Notes under the pieces: generated by a model
What the model was told of the DNA's origin: nothing
The model's database searches: none
What the model saw: the letters and a program-made list of their open reading frames with translations, nothing else
Part shown: piece after piece, positions 8,159-17,664 of the stretch
How positions within the stretch are numbered: position 1 is the stretch's first letter
How the letters are laid out: every line of letters begins with the position of its first letter
Source: QGON01 sp963691905
Lineage (GTDB): Bacteria > Pseudomonadota > Gammaproteobacteria > Chromatiales > Chromatiaceae
NCBI GenBank assembly: GCA_963691905.1
Contig: OY829893.1
Coordinates: forward strand, 496,001-560,000
Direction: 5' to 3'
Length of the DNA stretch: 64,000 bases
Made by a program: the position numbers and the translations under genes

Positions 8159-11100
8159 CTATAACAGGATTCGTTCAATGCCGCCGCTTTGTATTTTCCG
8201 CTGAAAGTCGTCATACCATGAGTCACCTTGCAAGCGGCGCACGGCCTCTACCACGATATATTCAACATCGAGTCCGGTCTCGTCACTATAGCGGCTGAGC
8301 CCCTGCTGGCAGGCGGGGCAGGCCGTCAGCATTTTTACGTTGTAGCCACTCTCTTTTGACAGCAGCGCTTTGCCTTTGTGCAACTCCGCCGATTTACGAA
8401 AACGCAGTTGGGTCGCGATATCGGGCCGACTGGTCCCCAGTGTGCCGGCCTCGCCGCAACAGCGGTCAGAAAGCAGAACCTCCTTGCCGGTCAGTGCAGA
8501 GGCCACTGCCACCGGATTGTAGGTTTTCATCGGGCTGTGGCAGGGATCGTGATATAGATAGCTTGTCGGCTGATCTCCGGGCAGCTTAACCCCTTTCTCC
8601 ATAAGGTATTCATGGATGTCGAGCAGGCGGCAGCCGGGAAAGATTTTTTCAAACTGATACTGCAACAGCTGATCCATGCAGGTGCCGCAGGAGAGAATCA
8701 CCGTCTTGATGTCCATGTAGTTAAGAGTGTTGGCAATGCGATGGAACAGCACCCGGTTTTCGGTGGTGATGGCCTGTCCTTTATCGGTCAGGCCAGCGGC
8801 ATTTTGCGGATAGCCGCAGCAGAGGTAACCCGGAGGCAGTACCGTTTGGGTGCCGAGTTCGTAGAGCATCGCCAGGGTGGCCATGCCGACCTCACTGTAG
8901 AGACGTTCTGAGCCGCAGCCGGGAAAGTAGAAAACCGCATCGCTCTCCTCAGTGACTTTTGCGGGGTCACTCAAGATCGGGATAGTGGTCTTGTCTTCCA
9001 GATTCAAGGCGGCACGCAAGGTCTGGGTCTGAAGCTTGACTCGGATGGGGCGGCTGACCAGCTCTACTGCCAGGGTGCGGGGAGAGGGTTTGCCGGTGGA
9101 GCTGGGGGGCAGTCTGTCGGCTTTTCCCAGCAAGCCAAAATTGCCTGCCAGCCGGTGTCCGAGACTGAGCCCTTTAAAACCCCAATCAGCCATGCCTTTG
9201 CGCATCCAGCGGATGGTGCGGGGGTCGGAAATATTGAGAAAGGTCATCGCGGCCTGGGCACCGAGATTGCGTTTTTTCTGCCCCTTATCCACCAGTATCT
9301 TACGAATCCGGGTGGTGACATCACCGAAATCGATGTTGACCGGGCAGGGTTTTTCGCACTTGTGACAGACGGTACAGTGATCCGCAATGTCGTTCATCTC
9401 GCCGAGATGCTGCAGGGAGACGCCGCGCCGGGTCTGCTCCTCGTAGAGGAAGGCCTCGATGATCAGCCCTGTGCCGAGAATCTTGTTGCGGGGCGAGTAG
9501 AGCAGGTTGGCGCGTGGGATATGGGTCATGCAGACCGGTTTGCATTTGCCGCAGCGCAGGCAGTGCTTGATCTCATCGTTGAGGGCGCCGAGTTCACTCG
9601 CCTCCAGGATAATCGCTTCCTGCTCCAGCAGGCGCAGGGATGGCGTATAGGCATTTTCCAGGTTGGCGTCTGCAGCGAGTTTGCCCCGGTTGAACCAGCC
9701 TTGGGGGTCGACCTGTTTTTTATAGGCCGCAAAGGCATTGAGTTTGTCTGTTTCGAGATACTGCAGTTTGGTCAGGCCGATGCCGTGTTCGCCTGAGATA
9801 GCCCCGCCCAATGTGGTGGTGAGTTCCATGATGCGGTCGACGATGCGGTCGGCCTGGTGCAGCATCTCATAGTCGTCGGAGTGAACGGGGATGTTGGTGT
9901 GCACGTTTCCGTCACCGGCGTGCATGTGCAGGGCAACGAATAGGCGGGTACCACGAATCTCTTGATGGATCTCCCGCAGCGCATGGCGCAACGGCCGCAT
10001 ATCCTGGCCGGTGAATATCTCATCGAGACGGCTGGCGATGTCCCGCCGATAGGAGATCAGCAGGTCGCGGCGTAACAGCAGGTCGACGATCCGGTCATCT
10101 TCCCGGATATGCTCCTTTTCGTCGCCGCTGAGCAGCTGGGCATGTTCTGCTGCCGGAGCATCCAGTTGTGCCAGGATCAATTCCCAGCGTCCCTGTGCCT
10201 GTTTCACCGCCTGCTGTGCAAGGTCGATCTTGTCCTGCAGGATCTTGTGGCTCTCTGCGCTCGGTTCGTTTTCGTCGGTCATCAGCCGCTGACCACAATC
10301 GCCGGTGAGACACTCAAGCACTGCGTCGGCGATGCGAATCTTATTGCCGACCGACTCTTCGATATTGATCCGCTCCACACCCCGACTGTAGTCCGCCAGC
10401 CGATCCAGGGGGATCACCACGTCCTCGTTTATCTTGAACGCATTGGTGTGGGCTGAGATGGCGGCTGTACGTGCCCGGTCCAGCCAGAAACTGCGACGGG
10501 CCTCAGGACTGACGGCAATGAAGCCCTCCGCGTCCCGGGCGTTGGCAAGCCGCACCACTTGCGAGGCAGCCGCTTCCACCGCTGCTTCGTCGTCACTGGC
10601 GATGTCTGCGAGCAGCACCATCTTGGGACGTTCCCTGCGGGGTGCCTTGGTGGAGTACTTGACTGCCTTGAGGTAACGCTCGTCGAGATGCTCCAGCCCA
10701 ACCAGCAGCACATCGGGCTGTTGGTCGAGATAGTCCTTGATCTCGACGATGGCCGGCACCGCCCGGCCGATGTCGCTGCCGAAGAATTCGAGGCAGAGGG
10801 TGCGCGCCTGCACCGGCATGCGGTGCAGTATGAAACGGGCGGAGGTGATCAGCCCATCACAGCCCTCTTTCTGCACCCCCGGCAGGCCGGAGAGAAACTT
10901 GTCGGTGACATCCTTGCCGAGACCTGCCTTGCGGAACGCGGAGCCGGGTATCTCCAGGATCTCCGGGTCGGTGGTGAGAGGGTTGTGGTCGGCGTCGAAA
11001 CGGGAGATACGGAAGCGCACCTGGGGTTGCTCATGAATCTTGCCCAGATTGTGGTCGAGACGTTCGACCTCCAGCCACTCGCCATCGGGTGTGACCATGC

Positions 11101-12007
11101 GCCAACTGGCCAGATTGTCGAGGGTGGTGCCCCAGAGCACCGCCTTCTTGCCGCCGGCATTCATGGCGATATTGCCGCCGATGGTGGAGGCGTCCTGGGA
11201 GGTGGGGTCGACGGCGAAGGCAAGGCCGTCCGCCTCCGCCAGCTCCGAGACCCGGCGCGTGACAACTCCGGCACCGGTGGCGACGGTGGGTACCTTGCCG
11301 TTGACACCGGGCAGTGAGAGGGTCTCTATGATGCCCAGTTGCTCAAGCTTTTCGGTATTGATCACCGCGCAGTGAGGGTCGAGGGGCACTGAACTGCCGG
11401 TGTAACCGGTGCCGCCGCCACGGGGAATGAGGGTGAGGCCTGAGTTTATGCAGGCGCGCACGATAGGGGCGACTTCCTCCTCCGTATCGGGGGTGATGAC
11501 CACAAAGGGGATCTCGACGCGCCAGTCGGTGGCGTCGGTGGCGTGAGCGACCCGTGCCAGGCCGCTGAAATCGATATTGTCCTTACGGGTCAGGCCGATC
11601 AGGTTGCGTTGGGTCCTGCGGCGCAGTTCGATTTGCTGCTCGTACAGACTGGCGAAGGTGCTGACGGCACTGCGTGCGGCCTCCAGCAGCATAAGCGCCT
11701 GAGCATTGCCATTGGCCCGCGATTCGAACTGATCGAGCCGGTGAGTCAATGCGTTGATCAGTGCCCGGCGGCGTTCCGGGTTTTGCAGCAGGTCGTCCTG
11801 CAGATAGGGGTTGCGGGTGATGACCCACATATCCCCAAGCACCTCGAACAGCATACGGGCGGAGCGACCGGTGCGGCGAGAGCCTCGCAGTGCCTCGATG
11901 GTGCGCCACATCTCCTCGCCGAGAAAACGGATAACGATCTCACGGTCTGAAAAGGAGGTGTAGTTGTAGGGAATCTCGCGAATACGCTGAACTGGCTGTT
12001 CGTTCAT
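8159..12007 (-). CDS. large FAD-linked oxidoreductase fused to 4Fe-4S and CCG domains (DUF3683 / D-lactate dehydrogenase-like)
   Basis: About 1282 residues. The N-terminal part has a leading REIPYNYTSFSDREIVIR segment characteristic of DUF3683, then a PCMH-type FAD domain with PRGGGTGYTG around residue 200 and a GlcD-like C-terminal FAD-oxidase domain. A double 4Fe-4S module follows (CLRCGKCKPVC near 820 and CTVCHKCEKPCP near 885). Two CCG domains come last (FPGCGSE and CCGYP near 1030-1065, CHSP and CCGEAG near 1160-1185), as in GlcF and heterodisulfide reductase. The fusion probably oxidises a 2-hydroxyacid such as D-lactate or glycolate and passes electrons to quinone (inference). The start at 12007 is preferred over 12049 because it fits the family N-terminus. 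Confidence 0.85.
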   Translation of the reverse strand: MNEQPVQRIREIPYNYTSFSDREIVIRFLGEEMWRTIEALRGSRRTGRSARMLFEVLGDMWVITRNPYLQDDLLQNPERRRALINALTHRLDQFESRANGNAQALMLLEAARSAVSTFASLYEQQIELRRRTQRNLIGLTRKDNIDFSGLARVAHATDATDWRVEIPFVVITPDTEEEVAPIVRACINSGLTLIPRGGGTGYTGSSVPLDPHCAVINTEKLEQLGIIETLSLPGVNGKVPTVATGAGVVTRRVSELAEADGLAFAVDPTSQDASTIGGNIAMNAGGKKAVLWGTTLDNLASWRMVTPDGEWLEVERLDHNLGKIHEQPQVRFRISRFDADHNPLTTDPEILEIPGSAFRKAGLGKDVTDKFLSGLPGVQKEGCDGLITSARFILHRMPVQARTLCLEFFGSDIGRAVPAIVEIKDYLDQQPDVLLVGLEHLDERYLKAVKYSTKAPRRERPKMVLLADIASDDEAAVEAAASQVVRLANARDAEGFIAVSPEARRSFWLDRARTAAISAHTNAFKINEDVVIPLDRLADYSRGVERINIEESVGNKIRIADAVLECLTGDCGQRLMTDENEPSAESHKILQDKIDLAQQAVKQAQGRWELILAQLDAPAAEHAQLLSGDEKEHIREDDRIVDLLLRRDLLISYRRDIASRLDEIFTGQDMRPLRHALREIHQEIRGTRLFVALHMHAGDGNVHTNIPVHSDDYEMLHQADRIVDRIMELTTTLGGAISGEHGIGLTKLQYLETDKLNAFAAYKKQVDPQGWFNRGKLAADANLENAYTPSLRLLEQEAIILEASELGALNDEIKHCLRCGKCKPVCMTHIPRANLLYSPRNKILGTGLIIEAFLYEEQTRRGVSLQHLGEMNDIADHCTVCHKCEKPCPVNIDFGDVTTRIRKILVDKGQKKRNLGAQAAMTFLNISDPRTIRWMRKGMADWGFKGLSLGHRLAGNFGLLGKADRLPPSSTGKPSPRTLAVELVSRPIRVKLQTQTLRAALNLEDKTTIPILSDPAKVTEESDAVFYFPGCGSERLYSEVGMATLAMLYELGTQTVLPPGYLCCGYPQNAAGLTDKGQAITTENRVLFHRIANTLNYMDIKTVILSCGTCMDQLLQYQFEKIFPGCRLLDIHEYLMEKGVKLPGDQPTSYLYHDPCHSPMKTYNPVAVASALTGKEVLLSDRCCGEAGTLGTSRPDIATQLRFRKSAELHKGKALLSKESGYNVKMLTACPACQQGLSRYSDETGLDVEYIVVEAVRRLQGDSWYDDFQRKIQSGGIERILL

Positions 12008-12178
12008 CAGGCTGCCGGTTGGGATAAAAACAGTTCTCGAAAGTATCAATCTCTTCGAGGGAGTGGCCTATTGTAGCCCAATTCAAATGGGGGACGCAGT
12101 GAGGGTTCTCAAGCAGATTCAGAGGTTATTCAAAGACGCAAAAAGGTAGTAAGTGAAACGGCCGGAAATTTTCGTTGA

Positions 12179-12198
12179 GGGGCAGGGGATTCTGCCCC
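12179..12198. terminator. GC-rich hairpin downstream of the PilZ gene
   Basis: Stem GGGGCAG / CTGCCCC with a 6-base loop. It lies about 50 bp past the stop of the PilZ gene. There is no clear U-run, so it may be factor-dependent or only a structured spacer. Confidence 0.35.
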
Positions 12199-12244
12199 CT
12201 GGATGTCGAATCTTTGGGGGTGGAGAAGGGTTTGCCGTACTCGA

Positions 12245-12568
12245 TCAGGGGAAGTCGGCGTGGACTTCGTGATCCTCGAGAATACGTTCAATGTTGCAGG
12301 CGATATTGAAGTTGCCCTCCTCCGACGGATAGCTTCTTATGACGCATGCTTCGGCGGATAGCGGCGGCGTGATAGTCTTTCCCGGCATGATCTCCACTGC
12401 AAGCTGGGTGCCTGGCTCGAGTGATTGCTCAGACTCCAGCAGTATGCCGGTGCTGCTCAGATTCTTGACCACTGCAGCGGAGACATTTTTGCCTCCAACG
12501 ATGCGGAAACGGGCCGGGCATTCGATGTTCATCCGCAAAAAGTCTCGCTTTTCGGCATAGTCATTCAT
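12245..12568 (-). CDS. PilZ domain protein
   Basis: 107 residues forming a single PilZ domain. The c-di-GMP binding signature is complete: R-x3-R in KRDFLR (about residues 8-12) and N-x-S-x2-G in NLSSTG (about 38-43). PilZ proteins are c-di-GMP receptors acting on motility, exopolysaccharide or transcription. A strong ribosome-binding site AAGGAG lies 8 bases before the start. It stands alone, transcribed from about 12.6 kb, and its effector partner is not in the neighbourhood. The surface-glycan locus and the GGDEF/EAL protein in this window are candidate links (inference). Confidence 0.92.
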   Translation of the reverse strand: MNDYAEKRDFLRMNIECPARFRIVGGKNVSAAVVKNLSSTGILLESEQSLEPGTQLAVEIMPGKTITPPLSAEACVIRSYPSEEGNFNIACNIERILEDHEVHADFP

Positions 12569-12880
12569 CCGCTCTACTCCTTAATGTCTGTGACGACCGA
12601 TTTGGGAAAATTGCAATTCGACAATTTTCCGACATTTCCGATTGAGAATAAATGTAGCAGCCTTTACAGATAACGAAAGTGCTTTTTCTGCCCAGAGAGG
12701 CTTTTTGTTCCTGGGTTTTTGTCACAGAGTCTATTTCTGCCGACAGCGTCTTCAAGCGGAATCGCTCTGAACGGGGTAAACTTAAGACGTCTGTCCCCGA
12801 AACAGGCGTAGGCCCGATCAAGCTTGCGGATCGGGCAATCAGCTAACCGTTTTGCACAGAATTTTGCAAGGGTCATGGTC
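12569..12880. other. intergenic region between the PilZ and DUF4124 genes
   Basis: 312 bases between divergent genes. It presumably carries both promoters; I see no convincing pair of boxes. A half copy of the family A repeat lies at 12808-12837. An in-frame TTG at 12824 can be read upstream of the DUF4124 gene, but it would start inside that repeat. Confidence 0.5.
12808..12837. repeat. family A dispersed repeat, half copy
   Basis: Reads GTAGGCCCGATCAAGC and then GCGGATCGGGC, matching the left halves of the repeats at 4936-5024 and 19690-19758; the right half is missing. Confidence 0.6.
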
Positions 12881-13345
12881 ATGATGAAACACCTACTGTT
12901 TTGTTTGCTGTTGTTGCCGGTTTTCTCGGTGGCAAATGCGGAAACTGTCTATCGCTCGGTGGATGAGGCAGGGCAGGTGACCTATTCCGACACGCCGGGA
13001 AAGGGCCGGTCGGATGTGGTAAAGATGCCGTCCGGGCCATCCCAGGAAGCAAAGCAGGAGACCCAGGCTCGGGAGAAAGAGATCAGAGATGCCGCCAACA
13101 AGGCCGGGCGTCAACGGCAGTCAGGTGATCAGCAGCGTGCCGTCAATATCAGTGAAGCCGAACGGAATTTGCAGGCGGCCGAGGCCAGGTTGGGCGATGC
13201 GAAGATCCTGCGGGATGAGGATCGTCAATCCACGGCTGGTGGGGGTCGTCGTATCCGCCCCGAGTATTTCGAACGCATCAAGCAGGAAGAGGCAGCCGTG
13301 GAGGCGGCCCGGAAAAGCCTGCAACAGGTACGCAACGGACGTTGA
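12881..13345 (+). CDS. exported DUF4124 domain protein
   Basis: About 154 residues. The start at 12881 has AAGG 9 bases upstream and gives a clean signal peptide (MMKHLLFCLLLLP...ANA). The mature N-terminus ETVYRSVDEAGQVTYSDTP is the DUF4124 motif, a short beta-sheet domain common in secreted gammaproteobacterial proteins. After it comes a Gln/Ala/Arg-rich stretch likely to be coiled coil (about residues 65-150). It is probably periplasmic. The stop TGA overlaps the ATG of cca (TGATG), so the two are likely co-translated, although a functional link is not known. Confidence 0.8.
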   Translation: MMKHLLFCLLLLPVFSVANAETVYRSVDEAGQVTYSDTPGKGRSDVVKMPSGPSQEAKQETQAREKEIRDAANKAGRQRQSGDQQRAVNISEAERNLQAAEARLGDAKILRDEDRQSTAGGGRRIRPEYFERIKQEEAAVEAARKSLQQVRNGR

Positions 13346-14556
13346 TGGAGGTCTACCTTGTCGGCGGCGCCCTGCGTGACAGACTGCTCGGACTGCCGGT
13401 GGTTGAGCGGGACTATGTGGTAGTGGGTGCCACCCCGCAGATGATGCTGGAACGGGGCTTCAAACAGGTGGGCAAGGATTTCCCCGTTTTTCTCCATCCT
13501 CAGACCAGTGAAGAGTATGCGCTGGCCCGTACCCTGCGAAATCCTGTTTCAGGTAGCCGTTTTCCTGAACCCCACGCCGCCCCGGATGTCACCTTGAAAG
13601 AGGATCTGGCGCGTCGTGATCTCACCATCAATGCGATAGCCGAGAGTGAAGCGGGGGAGATTTTCGACCCTTTTCAGGGGCGTCGTGATCTGCAGGCAAA
13701 GTGCTTGCGGCATGTCTCCCCTGCTTTCAGTGAAGATCCCGTCCGGGTCCTGCGGGTCGCCCGTTTCATGGCGAAATACGGTGATCTCGGATTTCAGATC
13801 GCAGCCGAGACTTTGTCTCTGATGCGGGAGATCAGCGCGTCCGGCTCCCTTGAAACCGTGGCGCCGGAACGGGTTTGGCAGGAGCTGGAGAAATCACTGC
13901 TGCTGCCGAATCCAATCCCTTTTATTGAAACCCTGCGGCAATGTGGCGCGCTTGCCGCGTTATTCCCTGAGCTCGATTGCCTCTGGGGCGTGCCGCAGCC
14001 GCCCAAATGGCATCCCGAGATCGATACCGGTCTGCATACGCTGATGGCCCTGGCGATGGCGACCCGTCTCTCCGATGACCCCCTGGTGCGTTTTGCTGCG
14101 TTGACCCACGATCTTGGCAAGGGGAACACATCGGAAAAGATACTGCCCAGCCACCACGGGCATGAAGGGCGCGGCGCGCGCATCATCCGAATATTGTGTG
14201 AGCGGCTCAGAGTGCCGACCGACTACCGCCTTCTTGCTGAGCGCTGTGCAACCTACCATGGGCACATCCATCGTCTGGATGATTTGAGACCGGGCACGGT
14301 GTTGAAGGTGCTGGAGGGGCTGGACGCCTTTCGCCAGCCGGAGAATGTTGCGCGTTTTCTGCTCGTCTGCGAGGCGGATTATCGTGGACGAGGAGGGTTT
14401 GGGGAGCGGCCCTATCCCCAGTCGTCACGTTTCAACGGCCTGTTTCACGCAGCGACACAGATCGATAAAGGGGAATTGAAGCGAATGAAACCGGGCAAGG
14501 CGGTGGGAGAGGCGATCCGGGTATTGCGGCAGGAGGCGATCAAGGCTGCGATGTGA
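13345..14556 (+). CDS. cca: multifunctional CCA tRNA nucleotidyltransferase
   Basis: 403 residues, the length of the gammaproteobacterial HD-domain type. The nucleotidyltransferase head shows YLVGGALRDRLLGLP, followed by ERD in the position of the metal-binding D-x-D, then GKDFPVFLHP and the RRDLTINA motif. An HD phosphohydrolase domain follows, with TLMALAMA...ALTHDLGKG near residue 245. The enzyme adds and repairs the CCA end of tRNAs, and the HD domain gives phosphatase and phosphodiesterase activity. ATG at 13345 is used rather than the in-frame TTG before it, because the family starts M-x-(I/V)YLVGGA. Confidence 0.97.
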   Translation: MEVYLVGGALRDRLLGLPVVERDYVVVGATPQMMLERGFKQVGKDFPVFLHPQTSEEYALARTLRNPVSGSRFPEPHAAPDVTLKEDLARRDLTINAIAESEAGEIFDPFQGRRDLQAKCLRHVSPAFSEDPVRVLRVARFMAKYGDLGFQIAAETLSLMREISASGSLETVAPERVWQELEKSLLLPNPIPFIETLRQCGALAALFPELDCLWGVPQPPKWHPEIDTGLHTLMALAMATRLSDDPLVRFAALTHDLGKGNTSEKILPSHHGHEGRGARIIRILCERLRVPTDYRLLAERCATYHGHIHRLDDLRPGTVLKVLEGLDAFRQPENVARFLLVCEADYRGRGGFGERPYPQSSRFNGLFHAATQIDKGELKRMKPGKAVGEAIRVLRQEAIKAAM

Positions 14557-14565
14557 CGCGTAGCT

Positions 14566-14634
14566 GGTAGGGTGCGCCGTGCGCACCAGAATGAGCAGAT
14601 ACAGCAATCATGGTGCGCACGGCGCACCCTACGT
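14566..14634. repeat. family B palindromic repeat, copy 1
   Basis: GGTAGGGTGCGCCGTGCGCACC on the left and GGTGCGCACGGCGCACCCTACG on the right, with about 25 bases between. It sits between the convergent cca and traB-family genes. Other copies lie at 58918-58986 and 63450-63511. Confidence 0.85.
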
Positions 14635-14645
14635 TTTACGCAGTC

Positions 14646-15878
14646 CTAACCCGCCAGCCGCTCGAAGATTCTAAAACCTGCCACATAGGTGCCGACCGCT
14701 GACCCCAGCGTGCTCAGGAAAAAGACCAGCAGAATGCGGGAGACCCGGTTGCGCCACCAGCCTTTGAGAGAGGTGGTATCGTTGCGAAGCGCTCCAAAAT
14801 CGGCGACCGTCGGCTTGCGCAGATAGATCTCCATGCCTGCGGTAACCATGCCTGCGCCGATGGTGGGATTGAGAGAGGTGATCGGGGCTGCCAGAAAAGC
14901 GGTGATCACCGTTATGGGGTGGGCGGCGGCCAACAGTGCGCCAAGGGCTGAGAGGCCGCCGTTGATGAGCACCCAATCCATCACCAGTTGCCAGCCGAGT
15001 TCCGGGCTGCGCATGAAACCGATGAAAAAACCCACCATCACCAGGGCGACGATTGCCCAGGGGATCAGTTTTGGCCAGCGGCTAGGTTTGGGAATCCGTT
15101 CGAGGCTTTCGATGATCTTTTTTGGGGGATCCTGCTCTGTCTCCAGATATCCGGCGATACCCTGCATGTGACCTGCGCCTATGACCACCAGCAGGTTTTC
15201 ATGTCCTGCCTGTTCGATCTCCTCACGCAGACGGGCCGACATGTAGCGATCGCGCTCGTCGATAAGTGGGAGGTAGAGGTCCTGCCGGTCTTCGGCAAAC
15301 TCCGCAAAGGTGGTCTCCAGCATGTCGCCCTCTTTGAGCCGTTCGATCTCGGCTTCGTCCACCTCCTCTTTGGAAACGATACTGGCGAGCAGTCCAGCGA
15401 AGAGGCCGAAGCGTTTCCACCAGGCCAGATTACGGGAGACCCGCTTCAGGGTGACGCCGATCTCCCGATCGATAAGCAGTAGTGGCAGGTTTGCCTCGCG
15501 GGCAATGCGGATTGCTTCACGCTGTTCTGCGCCGGGTTCTATGCCGAACTGGTCAGCCAGCCGCTGTTGATAGGCACCAAGGGCCAGGCTCGCCATCACC
15601 AGGGGTACCCGTCCCTCACGCAAGACTTTGAAGAGATCCATCTTCGCCAGAGCGTCGGGGTTTAGCAGGGCGTTATAGCGACTGGGGCAGAGTTCCACCG
15701 CGACGGCATTGAACTCTCCGCTTTCGAGCAGCTCCTTTACCTTCTCTGCACTGGCGCGGGACACGTGCGCGGTGCCCAGCAGGGTAATCCGGCTGCCATC
15801 AAGCTCGATATCAATTTGTGGTTCCTGTCGCCCTGCAGTCATCTCTGTTGGCCAGGTGATTTCTGAAAGCGGCATCAT
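14646..15878 (-). CDS. TraB/PrgY-family membrane protein
   Basis: 410 residues. The N-terminal half matches the TraB/PrgY/GumN-like fold: LLGTAHVSRASAEKV (about 33-47) with the GTAHVS motif, VAVELCPSRY (about 60-69), and VIGAGHMQGI near residue 232 with a conserved GxGHxxG. The C-terminal half has several hydrophobic segments (about 275-295, 305-325 and 380-405). In Enterococcus PrgY limits pheromone activity; in other bacteria the role is unknown, and a metal-dependent protease activity has been proposed for the wider family. An alternative start is the ATG at 15842. It converges on cca with a palindromic repeat between them. Confidence 0.85.
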   Translation of the reverse strand: MMPLSEITWPTEMTAGRQEPQIDIELDGSRITLLGTAHVSRASAEKVKELLESGEFNAVAVELCPSRYNALLNPDALAKMDLFKVLREGRVPLVMASLALGAYQQRLADQFGIEPGAEQREAIRIAREANLPLLLIDREIGVTLKRVSRNLAWWKRFGLFAGLLASIVSKEEVDEAEIERLKEGDMLETTFAEFAEDRQDLYLPLIDERDRYMSARLREEIEQAGHENLLVVIGAGHMQGIAGYLETEQDPPKKIIESLERIPKPSRWPKLIPWAIVALVMVGFFIGFMRSPELGWQLVMDWVLINGGLSALGALLAAAHPITVITAFLAAPITSLNPTIGAGMVTAGMEIYLRKPTVADFGALRNDTTSLKGWWRNRVSRILLVFFLSTLGSAVGTYVAGFRIFERLAG

Positions 15879-16013
15879 ACCAGTGATAAGGGGAATACAC
15901 AGGGTATCGCAGGGTCGTGGCTGTAAATAGCCTGACGAATCTGTAGTTGCTATTAGATGAATCGGGTAGTCTTATCTGACATTGCCGGAATCAGAGAGAA
16001 GCGGGAGGTTGGA

Positions 16014-16415
16014 ATGTTAGCGAGAGTGATTCAGCTGAGCTTGGTATTGCTGCTGGTATTGAGCGGATGTAAGACCATGGATGAGCACAAGCAGGTCTCG
16101 GCGCTGGAAGATACGCTACGCCGGTATGAAGGCACCATTCGCTGGGGCAGTGTGGACAATGCCCAGGGTTTCCGCGCCCTCGATGCTTCGGGTGATCCTC
16201 CCCCACTGGTCAGAGCTGATCTGAGGGTTACCAGTTACGAGGTGGTTCAGGGACCGACGATGCTCGATGAGACGACTGCGGTACAGGTTGCCGATATTCA
16301 ATACACCTTTGATGAGCGTCCGGTGGTCAGATCGATCGTCGATCAGCAAGTCTGGAAGTATGACGAAACGAAAAAACGCTGGCAGCTGCAGACCCCTGTG
16401 CCCCTATTTAAATAG
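16014..16415 (+). CDS. small lipoprotein of unknown function
   Basis: 133 residues. The start at 16014 has GGGAGG about 5 bases upstream and gives a lipoprotein signal with lipobox LSGC (Cys 19). The mature part has no domain that I recognise; it is about 110 residues with an alternating beta pattern near the end (VQVADIQYTF, VVRSIVDQQVWKY). It is probably anchored to the inner leaflet of the outer membrane. A frame upstream to 15957 exists but would bury the signal peptide. Confidence 0.75.
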   Translation: MLARVIQLSLVLLLVLSGCKTMDEHKQVSALEDTLRRYEGTIRWGSVDNAQGFRALDASGDPPPLVRADLRVTSYEVVQGPTMLDETTAVQVADIQYTFDERPVVRSIVDQQVWKYDETKKRWQLQTPVPLFK

Positions 16416-16435
16416 TGTTTGACCGGAAATACCGT

Positions 16436-16523
16436 TTTTACCACGAAGCGCACGAAGTACACGAAGATATTTTATTGTTAATCAATCTTTTACCTTCGCG
16501 CGCTTCGTGTTCTTCGCGGTTAA
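16436..16523. repeat. family C palindromic repeat (CACGAAG type)
   Basis: Left arm TTACCACGAAGCGCACGAAG with a further ACACGAAG; right arm ACCTTCGCGCGCTTCGTG then TTCTTCGCGGTTAA, around an AT-rich centre. It lies just after the lipoprotein gene and may end its transcript. Confidence 0.7.
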
Positions 16524-16629
16524 ATATGGGTTTTCGGGCGGACGCTAAGTAGCTCAAGTAACTGTGACGACCATAGGGTGCAAACCTGCCCACAATATGC
16601 GATTAGGGTGGCTGAGTAGAGGAACACCA

Positions 16630-17664
16630 ATGCAAGGAAATTCGCAATTATCTCCAACCTCACGCTTTCTGCTGCTGGCTGCCGCCTTTGTGGTGCTGGT
16701 AGCGGGAATGAAGGCCGCAGTCTCGCTGCTGGTGCCCTTTCTGCTGGCCCTCTTTATCTCAGTGATAGCCGCACCACCCCTGTTTCTCCTCAAACAGAGA
16801 GGCATTCCAACCGCGCTGGCGTTGCTGATCGTGATCTTGGGTATTGTTGGCACAGGGCTGCTGTTGGGCTGGCTTGTGGGAGGTTCGCTGAACGACTTCA
16901 TCAATAACCTGCCGAAATACCAGGAGCGGTTGGCGGCTCAAAGCCAGAGTTTTCTGGTCTGGCTGGGTGAACAGGGTGTGGAGGTTGATGAGCGTACGCT
17001 GACCACCTATTTTGATACAGGAAAGGCCATGGCGATGGCCGGAAAAGTCCTGAGTAGTCTGGGTAATGTACTGACCGAAGCGCTGTTCATCCTTATCACG
17101 GTCATTTTTATCCTGGTCGAGGCTGCAGGATTCCGCCGCAAATTACATCTATTTATCAAAAACCCGGAAGCCGCGCTGAGCCATATCGAAAAGATTACCT
17201 CGGATATCAATCGCTACATGTCGATCAAGACTTCAACCAGCCTGCTGACCGGCGTGATCATTGCTGTTTGGCTGCAGGTGTTGGGTGTGGATTATCCGAT
17301 CCTTTGGGGAACCGTGGCTTTCCTCTTTAACTATATACCCAATATCGGCTCTATCATTGCAGCGATACCTGTGGTGTTGCTTGCCTTGATCCAGCTGGGT
17401 GTAGGGGCTGCACTCTGGACCGCAGTTGGCTACCTGGTGGTCAACAATCTGGTTGGCAATGTGATTGAGCCCCGTTTCATGGGGCGTGGTCTGGGGCTCT
17501 CCCCGCTGATCGTATTCCTCTCCCTGGTGTTCTGGGGCTGGATCCTGGGGCCGGTGGGCATGTTCCTGTCGGTGCCTCTGACCATGATCGTGAAGATCAT
17601 CCTTGATAGCAGCGATGAGACAAGGGTCATTGCCGATTTCCTGGGGCCTGAACCGGAAAAATAG
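16630..17664 (+). CDS. AI-2E family transporter (PerM/TqsA-like)
   Basis: 344 residues with about eight membrane segments: two near 15-50, one near 60-80, a soluble loop about 85-145, then segments around 150-170, 210-235, 240-270, 275-300 and 310-335. This is the topology of the UPF0118/AI-2E exporter family, whose members include TqsA (autoinducer-2 export), sodium/proton antiporters and PerM. The actual substrate is unknown here. ATG at 16630 is chosen because AGAGGA lies 7 bases before it; a GTG frame start at 16564 adds residues without a signal. No operon partner is visible. Confidence 0.88.
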   Translation: MQGNSQLSPTSRFLLLAAAFVVLVAGMKAAVSLLVPFLLALFISVIAAPPLFLLKQRGIPTALALLIVILGIVGTGLLLGWLVGGSLNDFINNLPKYQERLAAQSQSFLVWLGEQGVEVDERTLTTYFDTGKAMAMAGKVLSSLGNVLTEALFILITVIFILVEAAGFRRKLHLFIKNPEAALSHIEKITSDINRYMSIKTSTSLLTGVIIAVWLQVLGVDYPILWGTVAFLFNYIPNIGSIIAAIPVVLLALIQLGVGAALWTAVGYLVVNNLVGNVIEPRFMGRGLGLSPLIVFLSLVFWGWILGPVGMFLSVPLTMIVKIILDSSDETRVIADFLGPEPEK

